Positions 10,298-18,887 of a stretch of 64,000 nt of DNA are shown one piece after another; within the stretch, counting starts at the first letter, position 1, and every line of letters begins with the position of its first letter. The notes beneath the pieces were generated by a model. The model saw nothing but the letters and a program-made list of their open reading frames with translations, ran no database searches and was not told the DNA's origin. This DNA is from Candidatus Baltobacteraceae bacterium (GTDB taxonomy: Bacteria > Vulcanimicrobiota > Vulcanimicrobiia > Vulcanimicrobiales > Vulcanimicrobiaceae). The stretch covers positions 1-64,000 of the forward strand of contig DASXGW010000012.1 in assembly GCA_036488875.1 (NCBI GenBank), in the 5' to 3' direction. Made by a program: the position numbers and the translations under genes.

Positions 10298-12334
10298 CTA
10301 AACGCGCGCGTTTTCGGCGAGGCGGTCGATGTCGGCTTTGACCATCATCTCGACGAGCTCTTCAAAGCTCACCTGCGGCTCCCAGCCGAGTTTTGCCTTC
10401 GCTTTGGCGGGATCGCCAACGAGCACGTCCACCTCCGCGGGTCGAACGAACCGTGGATCGACGATGACGTACGGTTCATATGAACCCAGCCCGGCAGATT
10501 CGAACGCGATGCGAACGAACTCGCGTACGCTGTGGGTGCGGCCCGTTGCGATTACATAATCGTCAGGTTCGGGCGCTTGCAGCATCATCCACATCGCCCG
10601 CACGTAGTCACCCGCGTATCCCCAGTCGCGCTGCGCTTCGAGATTTCCTAAGCGCAGATCTTTGGCGAGTCCCATCTTGATACGCGCCACGCCGTAAGTG
10701 ATCTTACGCGTGACGAACTCTTTTCCTCGGCGCGGCGAATTGTGGATGATGAGCTCGCCGACACCGGCATGAAATCGCTCGCTTTCGGTCGTCAGATCGT
10801 ACAGCCAGCCATCGTAATGCGGTTGCTCCACGATCCGCTTGACTTCGCCAAGCTCTTTGCGCAAGTGCGCGCCCTTATCGCCAACTCTATTCGGCGAACG
10901 AAGATTGATGGAATAAAACGGCCCCGGGCGGTCGGGAGGCCCCACGTCGACGTTGAGAACGCACTCCTGGTTGAGGGCCTTGCGCGCCATCCACCAGAGC
11001 CCCATTGCCAACGTCGGCGAATTCGTCTTGAAGTTTTTGTAGCGGTGTTTTATCTTTGGATTGGCCTTGAGGCCGTCCGTCGCGTTGTAACCTTCCAGAA
11101 ACGCTCGCCACAGCAGTTCGTCACCATTGAGGATCAATCGCGGCACGCGCTTATGGCCTTCGCTTGTATAGCACTCCGCGCGCAGCCACTCAATAAAACG
11201 CGGAGCACCATTCAAGGCGAGAGCTCCAGTTACTTTACCGGGGACAAACCCGGATTGCACCGGCGCGTAGGTCGTGTATCCTGAAGTCTCCGACTTCCAA
11301 AGCTTCGAAAACTGCTCCCGTAGGCCCGCATCTGAGTTTATAAAACGCCCGTGGACCTGACCACTCGGGCTTATTGAAGCGTTACCATCGCCCACGAAAG
11401 CGCCCAACATCCACGCCAACTCAATAGAACAGTCGGTCGCGTTCGGGACCTCTGGAAGCTTTGCTCTTAGAACGCGCTGTCCGATCGACACATCGCGAGC
11501 GGAGCGTTCGCCGTCGTTCATAAACACCACGTGATCCGCCGTTACACTCGCTGCGCCGCAGCGCGCCTCAATACGGCGAACTCCCTTATTGTCGACAACA
11601 GGGCGGTGTTTGTATGCCGTGGACCCTAGCACGTCAACAAATCGCTCACCGTCCCAGACTTCCAATCCGGGTTCCGGCCCGAAGCTTTGGTAAACGCTAC
11701 CGTTTGGTTGAACCGGAACGACTTCCTTAATCGGAAGAACGTCTATTTCACCGTTTCGGCGAATAATAACGGGTGCTTGGCCTACCAAACTTTCGTGATT
11801 AAACAGCATGCCGCTACATGCGAACATGCCGTACGACTCGCGATAGTTCACGGTGATCCAGTGGCCGTAGACTTTTGCGACGCCGTACGGGCTGCGCGGA
11901 TAGAACGGCGTCGTTTCCTTTTGCGGAACCTCGACGACTTTGCCGAACATCTCGGAGCTCGACGCCTGATAGAACTTGATCTTCGGATCGACGTGGCGGA
12001 TCGCGTCGAGCATACGCGTCACGCCGAGCGCGGTGAACTCGCCCGTGAGCACGGGCTGCTCCCACGATGCGGGAACGAACGACTGCGCGGCGAGGTTGTA
12101 CACTTCGTCGGGTTGGAACTGAGCGATGATCGACTGGATCGAGCTTTGATCGAGCAGATCGCCCGACACGATTTCGATGTTATCGACGATGTGCTCGATG
12201 CGTTCGTGCACCTCGGTGCTCGTACGGCGCGTCATTCCGACGACGCGGTAACCCTGCGTCAAAAGCAACTCGGCCAGGTAGGAACCATCCTGGCCGGTGA
12301 TACCGGTAATAAGCGCAGTTTTCTTCACTGCCAA
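10298..12334 (-). CDS. gmd: GDP-mannose 4,6-dehydratase interrupted by an in-frame intein
   Basis: The 678-residue precursor starts with the GMD Rossmann motif (TALITGITGQDGSYLAELLL), from a TTG start one base after the PilZ gene. It has the active-site YQASSSEMFG and SPYGVAKVYGHW (Tyr-x3-Lys). At residue 181 the invariant GMD motif NHESPRRG is split. Residues 1-181 end in MLFNHE and residues 533-678 resume SPRRGKEFVTRKI, with a 351-residue intein between. The two exteins join to 327 residues, a normal GMD length. The spliced enzyme makes GDP-4-keto-6-deoxymannose, which the neighbouring Rmd would reduce. Activity is expected to depend on protein splicing, because the insertion lies in a conserved substrate-binding segment. 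Confidence 0.95.
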   Translation of the reverse strand: MAVKKTALITGITGQDGSYLAELLLTQGYRVVGMTRRTSTEVHERIEHIVDNIEIVSGDLLDQSSIQSIIAQFQPDEVYNLAAQSFVPASWEQPVLTGEFTALGVTRMLDAIRHVDPKIKFYQASSSEMFGKVVEVPQKETTPFYPRSPYGVAKVYGHWITVNYRESYGMFACSGMLFNHESLVGQAPVIIRRNGEIDVLPIKEVVPVQPNGSVYQSFGPEPGLEVWDGERFVDVLGSTAYKHRPVVDNKGVRRIEARCGAASVTADHVVFMNDGERSARDVSIGQRVLRAKLPEVPNATDCSIELAWMLGAFVGDGNASISPSGQVHGRFINSDAGLREQFSKLWKSETSGYTTYAPVQSGFVPGKVTGALALNGAPRFIEWLRAECYTSEGHKRVPRLILNGDELLWRAFLEGYNATDGLKANPKIKHRYKNFKTNSPTLAMGLWWMARKALNQECVLNVDVGPPDRPGPFYSINLRSPNRVGDKGAHLRKELGEVKRIVEQPHYDGWLYDLTTESERFHAGVGELIIHNSPRRGKEFVTRKITYGVARIKMGLAKDLRLGNLEAQRDWGYAGDYVRAMWMMLQAPEPDDYVIATGRTHSVREFVRIAFESAGLGSYEPYVIVDPRFVRPAEVDVLVGDPAKAKAKLGWEPQVSFEELVEMMVKADIDRLAENARV
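10739..11791 (-). mobile_element. Intein with LAGLIDADG homing endonuclease domain inside gmd
   Basis: Residues 182-532 of the gmd frame form a full intein. It starts with Ser1 (SLVGQAPVIIRRNG) rather than Cys. Block B is SVTADHVVF (T-x2-H). Two LAGLIDADG helices, LAWMLGAFVGDG and LLWRAFLEGYNATDG, each end with the catalytic Asp. Block F/G is YDLTTESERFHAGVGELIIHN-like, with terminal His-Asn, and the +1 extein residue is Ser. All residues needed for splicing and DNA cleavage appear intact. Two hand-counted 60-base lines inside (from 11041 and 11341) are 52% and 55% GC. Two host-gene lines (from 10021 and 12001) are 58% and 70%. This is consistent with foreign origin. Confidence 0.95.
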
Positions 12335-12335
12335 G

Positions 12336-13010
12336 TTAGTTCAACATTTCTATTTTCGTGCCTTGATCGTCGAACACGAACCGCGTTTCGTACATTTCCG
12401 CGCCCTCGGTTCCAACGACTTTCGATTGGATCGTCAAGCGATGCATCAGCTCGTTGTTGTAGCGAACGACGCCGGAGTAAAAATACTGAACCAGCGGCGT
12501 CACGCTCTCCTGAATCGGCGCGAGCCGGCGGCGCTCGACGAGCATCGCCAGAAGCCGGCGCTGCAGCTGGATCGGCAGCAGGCGGTTCGCATCGTCGGGC
12601 GTCATGCGAACGGAGACGAGCTCCTCTTGCGCCTTGTTGACTTCTTGTACGGGCTTATCGGTGGTATAGCGGATGATCGAGTCCCAATCGTCGGCCGAGA
12701 TGCCGGTGAACCGCATGCCGTAGCGCCAGACCGATTTGCCTTGGTGCGTCACCGTGTCTTGCCACACGGATCTGGCGCGCAGGCGCAGGACGCGCGTATC
12801 GATCGTAGCGCGCACCTCGAACTCTTCCAAACCCGTGGGCTCCTGAGTCAGCAGGCAGAGGCCGCCGCCGCTGATGTCCAAGCCGATGGCCGGGCGCTGC
12901 GAAACGCCGCCGTCGACCGACACGGTCGCCCGGTACGGCTTGCGCTTGCGGGGATATTTACGGCGATTCGGCTCCTTGCCGGTGAACCAGCCGAGAAGTT
13001 CGTCGAGCAT
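12336..13010 (-). CDS. PilZ domain protein (c-di-GMP binding)
   Basis: The start was set at ATG 13010; the open frame upstream overlaps kamE and does not look coding. The 224-residue protein has an N-terminal PilZ domain. RRKYPRKRKPYRA near 16-28 gives the Arg-x3-Arg switch, and LDISGGGLCLL near 45 gives the Asp-x-Ser-x2-Gly motif that contacts c-di-GMP. The C-terminal half (about 125-224) is charged, with no recognised domain. It ends one base before the gmd start and begins 14 bases after kamE, so it is in the same unit. PilZ proteins often control exopolysaccharide output or motility, so a link to the nearby sugar genes is plausible but inferred. Confidence 0.85.
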   Translation of the reverse strand: MLDELLGWFTGKEPNRRKYPRKRKPYRATVSVDGGVSQRPAIGLDISGGGLCLLTQEPTGLEEFEVRATIDTRVLRLRARSVWQDTVTHQGKSVWRYGMRFTGISADDWDSIIRYTTDKPVQEVNKAQEELVSVRMTPDDANRLLPIQLQRRLLAMLVERRRLAPIQESVTPLVQYFYSGVVRYNNELMHRLTIQSKVVGTEGAEMYETRFVFDDQGTKIEMLN

Positions 13011-13024
13011 CGGGGTCCGTGAAC

Positions 13025-13792
13025 TTAGACGCCCGCCCGCCCGGTTACTTTTTCTTGTCGCTTCAAACGTTCGGCTAAGGTGACGGCCACGAACGCCGCG
13101 ACCTCGCTGGGCAGCGTCCCGCGGCCGAAGCCGGCGTCGTAGCCGAGCTCGCTGGCCATCAGGTTGGTCACGCGCGGACCGCCGCAAATGGCCACGACGG
13201 CGTCGCGCAAGCCCTCGGCCTCGAGCAGCTCGACGAGCTCGGTGAAATTCTTGACGTCGCTGCCTTTTTGCGTGACGACCTGCGAGGCCAAAATGGCGTC
13301 GATGCGGTTCTCCCTAGCGTAGCGAACGAGATCTTCCGGAGCGATTTGGCTGCCGAGATTGTACGTCTCGAACGAGTGATAGCGCTCGAGCCCGTAATCG
13401 CCCTTGTACCCCTTCATGTTCAGAATAGCGTCAATGCCCACGGTGTGGGCGTCGGTCCCGATGCAGGCCCCGGCAATGCGAATCTTCCGGCCGATCTGCG
13501 TCATGACGAAGTCGTCGACTTGTTCCATCGTCATCGCGTGCTCGCGCGCCGACGGCGCCTTGATGCTCTCGACGTCGACCGCCTGCGGCGTCGAGGCGTA
13601 CACCACGAAAAAGGAAAAACCGGCGGCGATGCGGCGCCCTTCGGCAACCGCGGCGTCGGTGAATCCCATCTTGGTGACGAGTTGCCGCGCCGCTTCGTCG
13701 GCGGCTTCGCTCCATTCGACGGGCAAGGTAAACGACAGCTGAATCTTGCCGTCGTTCATCGTATCGCCGTACGGCTTCACTAACTTAGTCAT
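13025..13792 (-). CDS. kamE: Lysine 5,6-aminomutase beta subunit (KamE, B12-binding)
   Basis: The 255-residue protein corresponds to the small subunit of the PLP- and adenosylcobalamin-dependent D-lysine/L-beta-lysine 5,6-aminomutase. GTDAHTVGID supplies the Asp-x-His-x2-Gly cobalamin motif (His116). Lys127 in NMKGYKGDYG lies exactly 11 residues later, the spacing of the B12 histidine and PLP-binding lysine in the clostridial enzyme. The C-terminal Rossmann B12 domain includes ILASQVVTQKGSD and ICGGPRV. The start ATG overlaps the kamD stop (ATGA). Length and domain layout fit KamE rather than ornithine aminomutase. No cobalamin riboswitch is evident nearby. Confidence 0.95.
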   Translation of the reverse strand: MTKLVKPYGDTMNDGKIQLSFTLPVEWSEAADEAARQLVTKMGFTDAAVAEGRRIAAGFSFFVVYASTPQAVDVESIKAPSAREHAMTMEQVDDFVMTQIGRKIRIAGACIGTDAHTVGIDAILNMKGYKGDYGLERYHSFETYNLGSQIAPEDLVRYARENRIDAILASQVVTQKGSDVKNFTELVELLEAEGLRDAVVAICGGPRVTNLMASELGYDAGFGRGTLPSEVAAFVAVTLAERLKRQEKVTGRAGV

Positions 13793-15336
13793 GCGGGCAC
13801 TCCCCGCAGCGATTCTTCGAATGGATTGTAGTACGCGGCCGAGCGCTCGAAGACGCCGTCGAATCCGCGTCCGCCGTCGGGGTGGCGTGTAACGTCGGCA
13901 AAGACGGCCGCATCGATCGCGTGCATCAGTCCCATCGACGCCACGCGTTCGAGCTGCTGCTCGCATCCCTCGAGGACGTCCTGCGCGCGCCGCTCGACGA
14001 TGCCGCCCGGCTTGAACGAAATCTCGTCGCCGAAGTGCCGCGCCGTACTCATGATGTAGCGCGCGTTTTCGAGCGAGAGCACGCGGTCGCCCAAAAACGG
14101 CGTGTGAATCGCCTCGGTCAGCATTCCGCAGAGATGAATCGTCTGCTGCGTCATGACCGACGTCAGATTGAACAGCGCGTCGATCAAATGCCCTTTGAAG
14201 ATGTCGCCCGTCATGTGTTTGGTCGGCGGCATATATTTGAGCGGAGCGTTCGGGAAAATCTGGCGCGCGAGTTGCGCCTGCGCGACTTGATAGAGGAACC
14301 CGTCTTCGAGGTCGGGGTTGATTTCGTACGCGTCCCCCAAACCGATTTGGCGGTCCGGCATGCCGGCGCGGTGCGCGAACTCCTCGTTGATGAACTGCGA
14401 GGCGAGCACGGCGGGGGCTTGCTCGACGGCGTCGGCCGTCGTGAGATAGTTGTCCTCACCCGTGTTGATGATGATGCCGGAGTAGGCGTTGAGCATCCGG
14501 CTGAAATGCTGATCGACGAACGTCCGCTTCATGTTGATGTCGCGGAAGAGAATGCCGTACATCGAGTCGTTGAGCAGCATGTCCAAACGTTCGATCGCCG
14601 CCATCGTGGCAATCTCCGGCATGCACAGGCCGCTCGCATAGTTGGTTAGCATCACGTAGCGTCCCAGGCGCTCGGAAACTTCATCGAGCGCGGCACGCAT
14701 GATTTGGAAGTTGGCTTGCGTCGCGTACGTGCCGCCGAAACCTTCGGTCGTCGGCCCGAACGGAACGAAATCGAGCAGCGATTGACCCGTCGAGCGGATG
14801 ACCGCGATGATTTGCGCGCCGGCTTCGGCCGCGGCAACCGCCGCGGTGCGATCTTCGTAGATGTTGCCGCTGGCGACGATCACGTAGAGCAGCGGGGGCG
14901 GCAACTGCGCAAAGCGCTGGAGCCGTTCGGTTCGCTCGTCACGCCGGCCGCGAATCTGCGTCATCGCCTTCTCGACGTACGGCCGTAAGGCGCCGCGCGC
15001 GGCCGCGTCGGGCGTCTGCGAAAACTCGTCGAGACGATGCTTACCGGCTGCGATCGCTTCGCCCAGCGCGCGCGGCTCGAGACCGGTTTCGGCCAGCGCC
15101 TTACCGAACGCGAGCGCGACCCCGTCGCGGCGCTGAGCCGGCGACAGCGCGTCGACGATGAGGTTGGGAACCGGTACCTCGTCGGCGCCGATGCCGTCGA
15201 CGCCCAACAGGCGTACGACGGCGCGCTCGACCGAAACCGTCGAGTGGGCCGCAATGAACTCTTCGACCGGCGAGACGATGGCTTGCGCCAGCTCCCGGCA
15301 ACGATCGATCCGGGAGCGATCCACCCTTAACTCCAT
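13789..15336 (-). CDS. kamD: Lysine 5,6-aminomutase alpha subunit (KamD)
   Basis: The protein is 515 residues from ATG 15336; a TTG at 15369 would add 11 residues. It follows the KamD family closely, with the PLP TIM-barrel segments LLYVIVASGNIYEDRTAAV, IRSTGQSLLDFVPFG, TTEGFGGTYATQANF, IINTGEDNYLTTADAVE and PLKYMPPTKHMTGDIFKGH. With KamE it moves the terminal amino group of lysine or beta-lysine to carbon 5, a step of lysine fermentation and of related catabolism. The usual partners kamA, kdd, kce and kal are not in the window. The downstream thiolase and acyl-CoA dehydrogenase about 9 kb away could serve the same route, but this is inference. Confidence 0.95.
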   Translation of the reverse strand: MELRVDRSRIDRCRELAQAIVSPVEEFIAAHSTVSVERAVVRLLGVDGIGADEVPVPNLIVDALSPAQRRDGVALAFGKALAETGLEPRALGEAIAAGKHRLDEFSQTPDAAARGALRPYVEKAMTQIRGRRDERTERLQRFAQLPPPLLYVIVASGNIYEDRTAAVAAAEAGAQIIAVIRSTGQSLLDFVPFGPTTEGFGGTYATQANFQIMRAALDEVSERLGRYVMLTNYASGLCMPEIATMAAIERLDMLLNDSMYGILFRDINMKRTFVDQHFSRMLNAYSGIIINTGEDNYLTTADAVEQAPAVLASQFINEEFAHRAGMPDRQIGLGDAYEINPDLEDGFLYQVAQAQLARQIFPNAPLKYMPPTKHMTGDIFKGHLIDALFNLTSVMTQQTIHLCGMLTEAIHTPFLGDRVLSLENARYIMSTARHFGDEISFKPGGIVERRAQDVLEGCEQQLERVASMGLMHAIDAAVFADVTRHPDGGRGFDGVFERSAAYYNPFEESLRGVPA

Positions 15337-15372
15337 GGTGGAGGCTTCTTTCGCCGCGCGGGGCCTCAAGCC

Positions 15373-16230
15373 CTAAGCTTGGTTTTTCAGGCGCAGGTAG
15401 GCGGCGATCCCCTCGCGCCAACCCGGCATCTCGATCCCTAAGGTACGCAGCTTGCCGCTGTCCAGCGCCGAAAACGCCGGGCGCCGCGCCGGCGCCTTCC
15501 ACGACGCGGCCGCAATCGGCTCGACGGGGTGATCGACGCCGGCCTGGCGCAGTGCCTCGACCGCAAAGTCGTACCAGGTGACCGGGCCGACGTCGGCGGC
15601 GTGAAAAAGACCTGTCGCTCCCGACTCGACTAGCGACAACAGCGCTTCGGCGAGATGCCCGGCGAACGTCGGCGACGCGGTCACGTCGTTGACGATGCGG
15701 ATCGTCTCCTTCGCGCGGCCTTGCGCGATCACGCGATCGACGAACGTATGCCCTTTGCCGGCCGACGGCCGAACGCCGTATACCCCGCACGTGCGCACGA
15801 CGAGCGCACGCGAATCCAGACGCGCGACCAGCTGTTCGCCCGCGAGTTTTGAAACCGCGTACGCCGAGAGCGGTCGCGGACAGTCGCGCTCCGTGTACGG
15901 CACGGTCGCCGTTCCGTCGAACACGTAGTCGGTGCTGATCGTCACGAAGATCGCATTGCGATCCCGCGCGCTGCGCGCGAGGCGTTCGACCGCAATCGCG
16001 TTGACGGCCAACGCGCGTTCGGGTTCGGCTTCGCATCGATCGACGTTGTGAAACGCCGCGCAGTTAACGACGGCGTCGGGTTTTTCGTGCGCGACGAACG
16101 CATCGACCGCGTTGCCGTCTTCGATGTCGAGGTCGGCGTGCGACGGTGCGACGATCTCCCATCGCGTCCAGCTGCGACGGATTTCCGTGCCGAGCTGTCC
16201 CGAACCGCCGATGAGGAGCGCTCGGCTCAC
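15373..16230 (-). CDS. rfbD: dTDP-4-dehydrorhamnose reductase
   Basis: The 285-residue protein starts at GTG 16230, which overlaps the flippase stop (GTGA). It has the RmlD order: an N-terminal Rossmann motif LLIGGSGQLGTEIRR, then VVNCAAFHNVDRCE, TISTDYVFDGT, and catalytic SAYAVSKLAGE (Tyr-x3-Lys). RTCGVYGV and FHAADVGPVTWYDFA follow. It reduces dTDP-4-keto-L-rhamnose to dTDP-L-rhamnose. An RmlC-like epimerase lies at 24543-25085, but rmlA and rmlB are not seen here. It sits 36 bases upstream of kamD without evident functional connection. Confidence 0.9.
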   Translation of the reverse strand: MSRALLIGGSGQLGTEIRRSWTRWEIVAPSHADLDIEDGNAVDAFVAHEKPDAVVNCAAFHNVDRCEAEPERALAVNAIAVERLARSARDRNAIFVTISTDYVFDGTATVPYTERDCPRPLSAYAVSKLAGEQLVARLDSRALVVRTCGVYGVRPSAGKGHTFVDRVIAQGRAKETIRIVNDVTASPTFAGHLAEALLSLVESGATGLFHAADVGPVTWYDFAVEALRQAGVDHPVEPIAAASWKAPARRPAFSALDSGKLRTLGIEMPGWREGIAAYLRLKNQA

Positions 16231-17540
16231 GCGGCTTTGGCCGAGCGTTCGCCCAAGGCCGCCTGCACGCCGATGGTTATCGCAACGGCACAGACGGTCA
16301 CCGCGTTTCCGATCGCGACGGCGGTCACGACTTGCGCAAGCGTTTGATGGAAGAGCGCGATGCTCAGCAGCGTACCGAGCACACAAAAGACCAGCGGCAC
16401 CGCAAAGGCGATACGGTGCGTCGCGATTCCATACGAGCCCAGCATACCGGCGAGCGCCAAGCACACCATTGCGGTTCCGTACGGCAGCAACAGGCTCGCG
16501 GCCGCATCGAACGCGTGGCCGACCAGCGCGTGCAGCAGCACGATGCCGAAGAACTTCAGGGCGATAACACCGGCGATGCCGATCGCCACCAAAACCGTAA
16601 CGCACGCGGCCAGCGCGTAGCGCGTACGCTCGCCCCGCACGTGGCGCTCCGTCGCCTGCGGCAGCAAAATCGTCGGAATGAAGCCCACGAAATACAGCAG
16701 CACCTTCCCGCCCAGCGACGCCGCCGAATAGATACCAGCCTGATTCGCGTCGAAGAAATGCTTCACGAGCACGACGTCCATCGATCCCATGAGCGCGCCC
16801 GCAATCGTAATCGCCGCCGAGCCGACGCCGCTGAGGACGATACGCCGCCAGTCGTAACGAATCTCGCAGTCGCCCACCGAGCGGTACCGCTGCGAGAGCG
16901 CGATGCCCACCGCGACCGCGCCGCCGAAGATCCCCGCGGTGAACCCGAGCACCCCGCCGAGCAATCCCAGCACGAGCACCATGAAAACGACCAGTGCCAC
17001 GACCTTCGAGAAGCCGTCGGTCACGCACGATATCGTGAACGCGCGGTAATCTTGCGTTCCCTGCGCGACGGCGCGCAGGACCGAGCTAAAGAGCAAGCCG
17101 CCGCCCATGAGCGCGACGAAGGGCACCGTCCACGCGGGCACGTGCAGGAACGCGCCGACCTGATTCATCGTCGCAAACGCCAGCACCAGATAGAGCAGCG
17201 CCAGCGCTCCGAAGAGCCGCACCACGTCGACGATTAGGCGGCGCACGTGCCGGTCGTCGTGCAGCACGCGAAACTCCGCCGCGAACCGCGCGATGACCGG
17301 AACCGCAAGGGCCGCCGGAACGGCCGCGATGGTGCAGCCGGAGATCAGCGTGTACAGCACGCCGTACTCCGCGACGCCCAGACGGCGGCTCGCGACGGCA
17401 TGGAACACGAATCCGCCGACGTTGAGCACCATCATCGCAAAGAAGACCAGCGCCCCCTGACGCAGCATGATGCTGCCCTGCAGGCGCGCTAGTCCGCGAT
17501 CGATGGCCTTCGAAGCGGCCACGTTCTTATTGATCGTCAA
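16227..17540 (-). CDS. Oligosaccharide flippase family membrane protein (Wzx-like)
   Basis: The 437-residue, strongly hydrophobic protein has about 12 predicted membrane segments. Its beginning (RQGALVFFAMMVLNVGGFVFHAVASRRLGVAEYG) is typical of the polysaccharide-biosynthesis branch of the MATE/MOP superfamily, which moves undecaprenyl-diphosphate-linked oligosaccharides across the inner membrane. The gene overlaps the end of copy 3 of the lipoprotein array by 14 bases and rfbD by 4 bases. This context of rhamnose genes fits export of a rhamnose-containing unit. The exact substrate cannot be deduced. Confidence 0.85.
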   Translation of the reverse strand: MTINKNVAASKAIDRGLARLQGSIMLRQGALVFFAMMVLNVGGFVFHAVASRRLGVAEYGVLYTLISGCTIAAVPAALAVPVIARFAAEFRVLHDDRHVRRLIVDVVRLFGALALLYLVLAFATMNQVGAFLHVPAWTVPFVALMGGGLLFSSVLRAVAQGTQDYRAFTISCVTDGFSKVVALVVFMVLVLGLLGGVLGFTAGIFGGAVAVGIALSQRYRSVGDCEIRYDWRRIVLSGVGSAAITIAGALMGSMDVVLVKHFFDANQAGIYSAASLGGKVLLYFVGFIPTILLPQATERHVRGERTRYALAACVTVLVAIGIAGVIALKFFGIVLLHALVGHAFDAAASLLLPYGTAMVCLALAGMLGSYGIATHRIAFAVPLVFCVLGTLLSIALFHQTLAQVVTAVAIGNAVTVCAVAITIGVQAALGERSAKAA

Positions 17541-18882
17541 CCGGTTGGTACGACGGCGGACGATGCTCGAAGTAGCTCTGCGAATACTTCGCCGAGATCG
17601 GAACGAACGTACGCGGCTTCTGTGAGAATGAGAAGAAGTCGTTGACGAAATCGGCGGCGCGCTCGTCGGTGTGGTGCAGCGTCCCCAATCCCCAATTGTC
17701 CTCGGCGAACTTCAGGACGCTGCCGAACTCATACTGGTCGTGCGCCACGTAACCTTTCTTCGCATACGCGGAGATGGCCAATAGCGGGACACGAAAGCCT
17801 AGCCCTTGATAGTCGAGATGCGGCGGCTTGACGTGGTCGTAGAATCCGCCCCAATCGTCCCACGTCACGAGAATGACGGTCGAGTCCCAGTACTTGCTTT
17901 TGCCGACGGCATTGACGACCGACGCGATCCACGAGGGACCGGTATCCTTGGGCGAGCCGGGGTGGTCGGAATCGTCGTGATCGGGCAACACCCACGCGAA
18001 CTGCGGCAGCGAGCCGTTGCGAATGTCGTCATAGATCGCCGTATTCGGATGAACGACGTTCGTATGCCATTCAGAACTATAGCGCACCGTTTTGATCGCG
18101 TCGAACGCGGACCATAAGTCGCCGGCATGCGACTTCAACGGCGGCGCGTAGTACTTCCAAGAAACCCCTTTCGCATCGAGGAGATCGCGCAAAGTCGAGT
18201 AGCCCATGCAGGGGAACGGCCCTTTATGCAGTTGCTCCTTATTCGTTAGCACCGTCGTGACAGTGCCGAGGGGGGCGTCACAACCCCACGGGTGATTACT
18301 CGGGTAGTTCGTTAGACTCTCCCACGGACTGAGCGGAGTGCCGGCGGCTATGAGATCTTGATGGCCGATAAAACTCCCTGCAGCCTGGGTTTCGAAGAAA
18401 TGATCGGCGAGCACGTACTGGTTTGCCATCGTCCAGTAGGGTGCGATCTGCGACGGATCCACGTACTGATATCCGTACGCGCCGATGGCCCCGCCGCCAC
18501 CCCAACCGCCCCAGCCGTCATAGCCGAAGCCGTCCATCTTCCCCTGATGGTACTCCTTCACGTAGATTTGCCACGTGTGTCCGATGTCGCGGCCGAGCAG
18601 TGGATGCATCGTGAGTTGTACGGTCTCGAGCTTGCCGGTGGTCGGGTCGATCATCGGGCCCGACGTCGCTCCATCGGCTCCGTGACCGTAGGTCGCAAAG
18701 AAGTTATCGAAGCTCCGGTTTTCTTGAATCATCACGATGACGTGCGCGAACTTCGGCGCGGCGCTCGCGTCGGGTATCCGTTGCGGCAGCATACCGGCGT
18801 TCGCCCCGTCCATTGACGGATGCGAACCCCCGCACGCCGCGAGGGCGGCGAGCAATATCACTAGGCCGAGCCAACTCTTCAT
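17527..18882 (-). CDS. Phosphoesterase-family lipoprotein, copy 3
   Basis: I place the start at ATG 18882 rather than the in-frame GTG at 18891. GGAG at 18891-18894 is then an 8-base-spaced ribosome binding site, and the signal peptide begins cleanly (MKSWLGLVILLAALAAC, lipid Cys17). The 451-residue protein carries QENRSFDNFFATYG, KMDGFGYDGWGGWGGG (a glycine/tryptophan-rich insertion specific to this copy), GHQDLIAAG, TWDDWGGFYDH, and SAYAKKGYVAHDQYEFGS. The C-terminus differs from its siblings (QPVDDQ), and the gene is followed directly by the flippase. Predicted role: an extracytoplasmic, metal-dependent phosphate-ester hydrolase. Confidence 0.87.
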   Translation of the reverse strand: MKSWLGLVILLAALAACGGSHPSMDGANAGMLPQRIPDASAAPKFAHVIVMIQENRSFDNFFATYGHGADGATSGPMIDPTTGKLETVQLTMHPLLGRDIGHTWQIYVKEYHQGKMDGFGYDGWGGWGGGGAIGAYGYQYVDPSQIAPYWTMANQYVLADHFFETQAAGSFIGHQDLIAAGTPLSPWESLTNYPSNHPWGCDAPLGTVTTVLTNKEQLHKGPFPCMGYSTLRDLLDAKGVSWKYYAPPLKSHAGDLWSAFDAIKTVRYSSEWHTNVVHPNTAIYDDIRNGSLPQFAWVLPDHDDSDHPGSPKDTGPSWIASVVNAVGKSKYWDSTVILVTWDDWGGFYDHVKPPHLDYQGLGFRVPLLAISAYAKKGYVAHDQYEFGSVLKFAEDNWGLGTLHHTDERAADFVNDFFSFSQKPRTFVPISAKYSQSYFEHRPPSYQPVDDQ

Positions 18883-18887
18883 TGCAT

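Noticed and set aside
15337-15372. Possible cobalamin riboswitch before kamD
   Set aside because: The gap to rfbD is only 36 bases, far too short for a B12 riboswitch.
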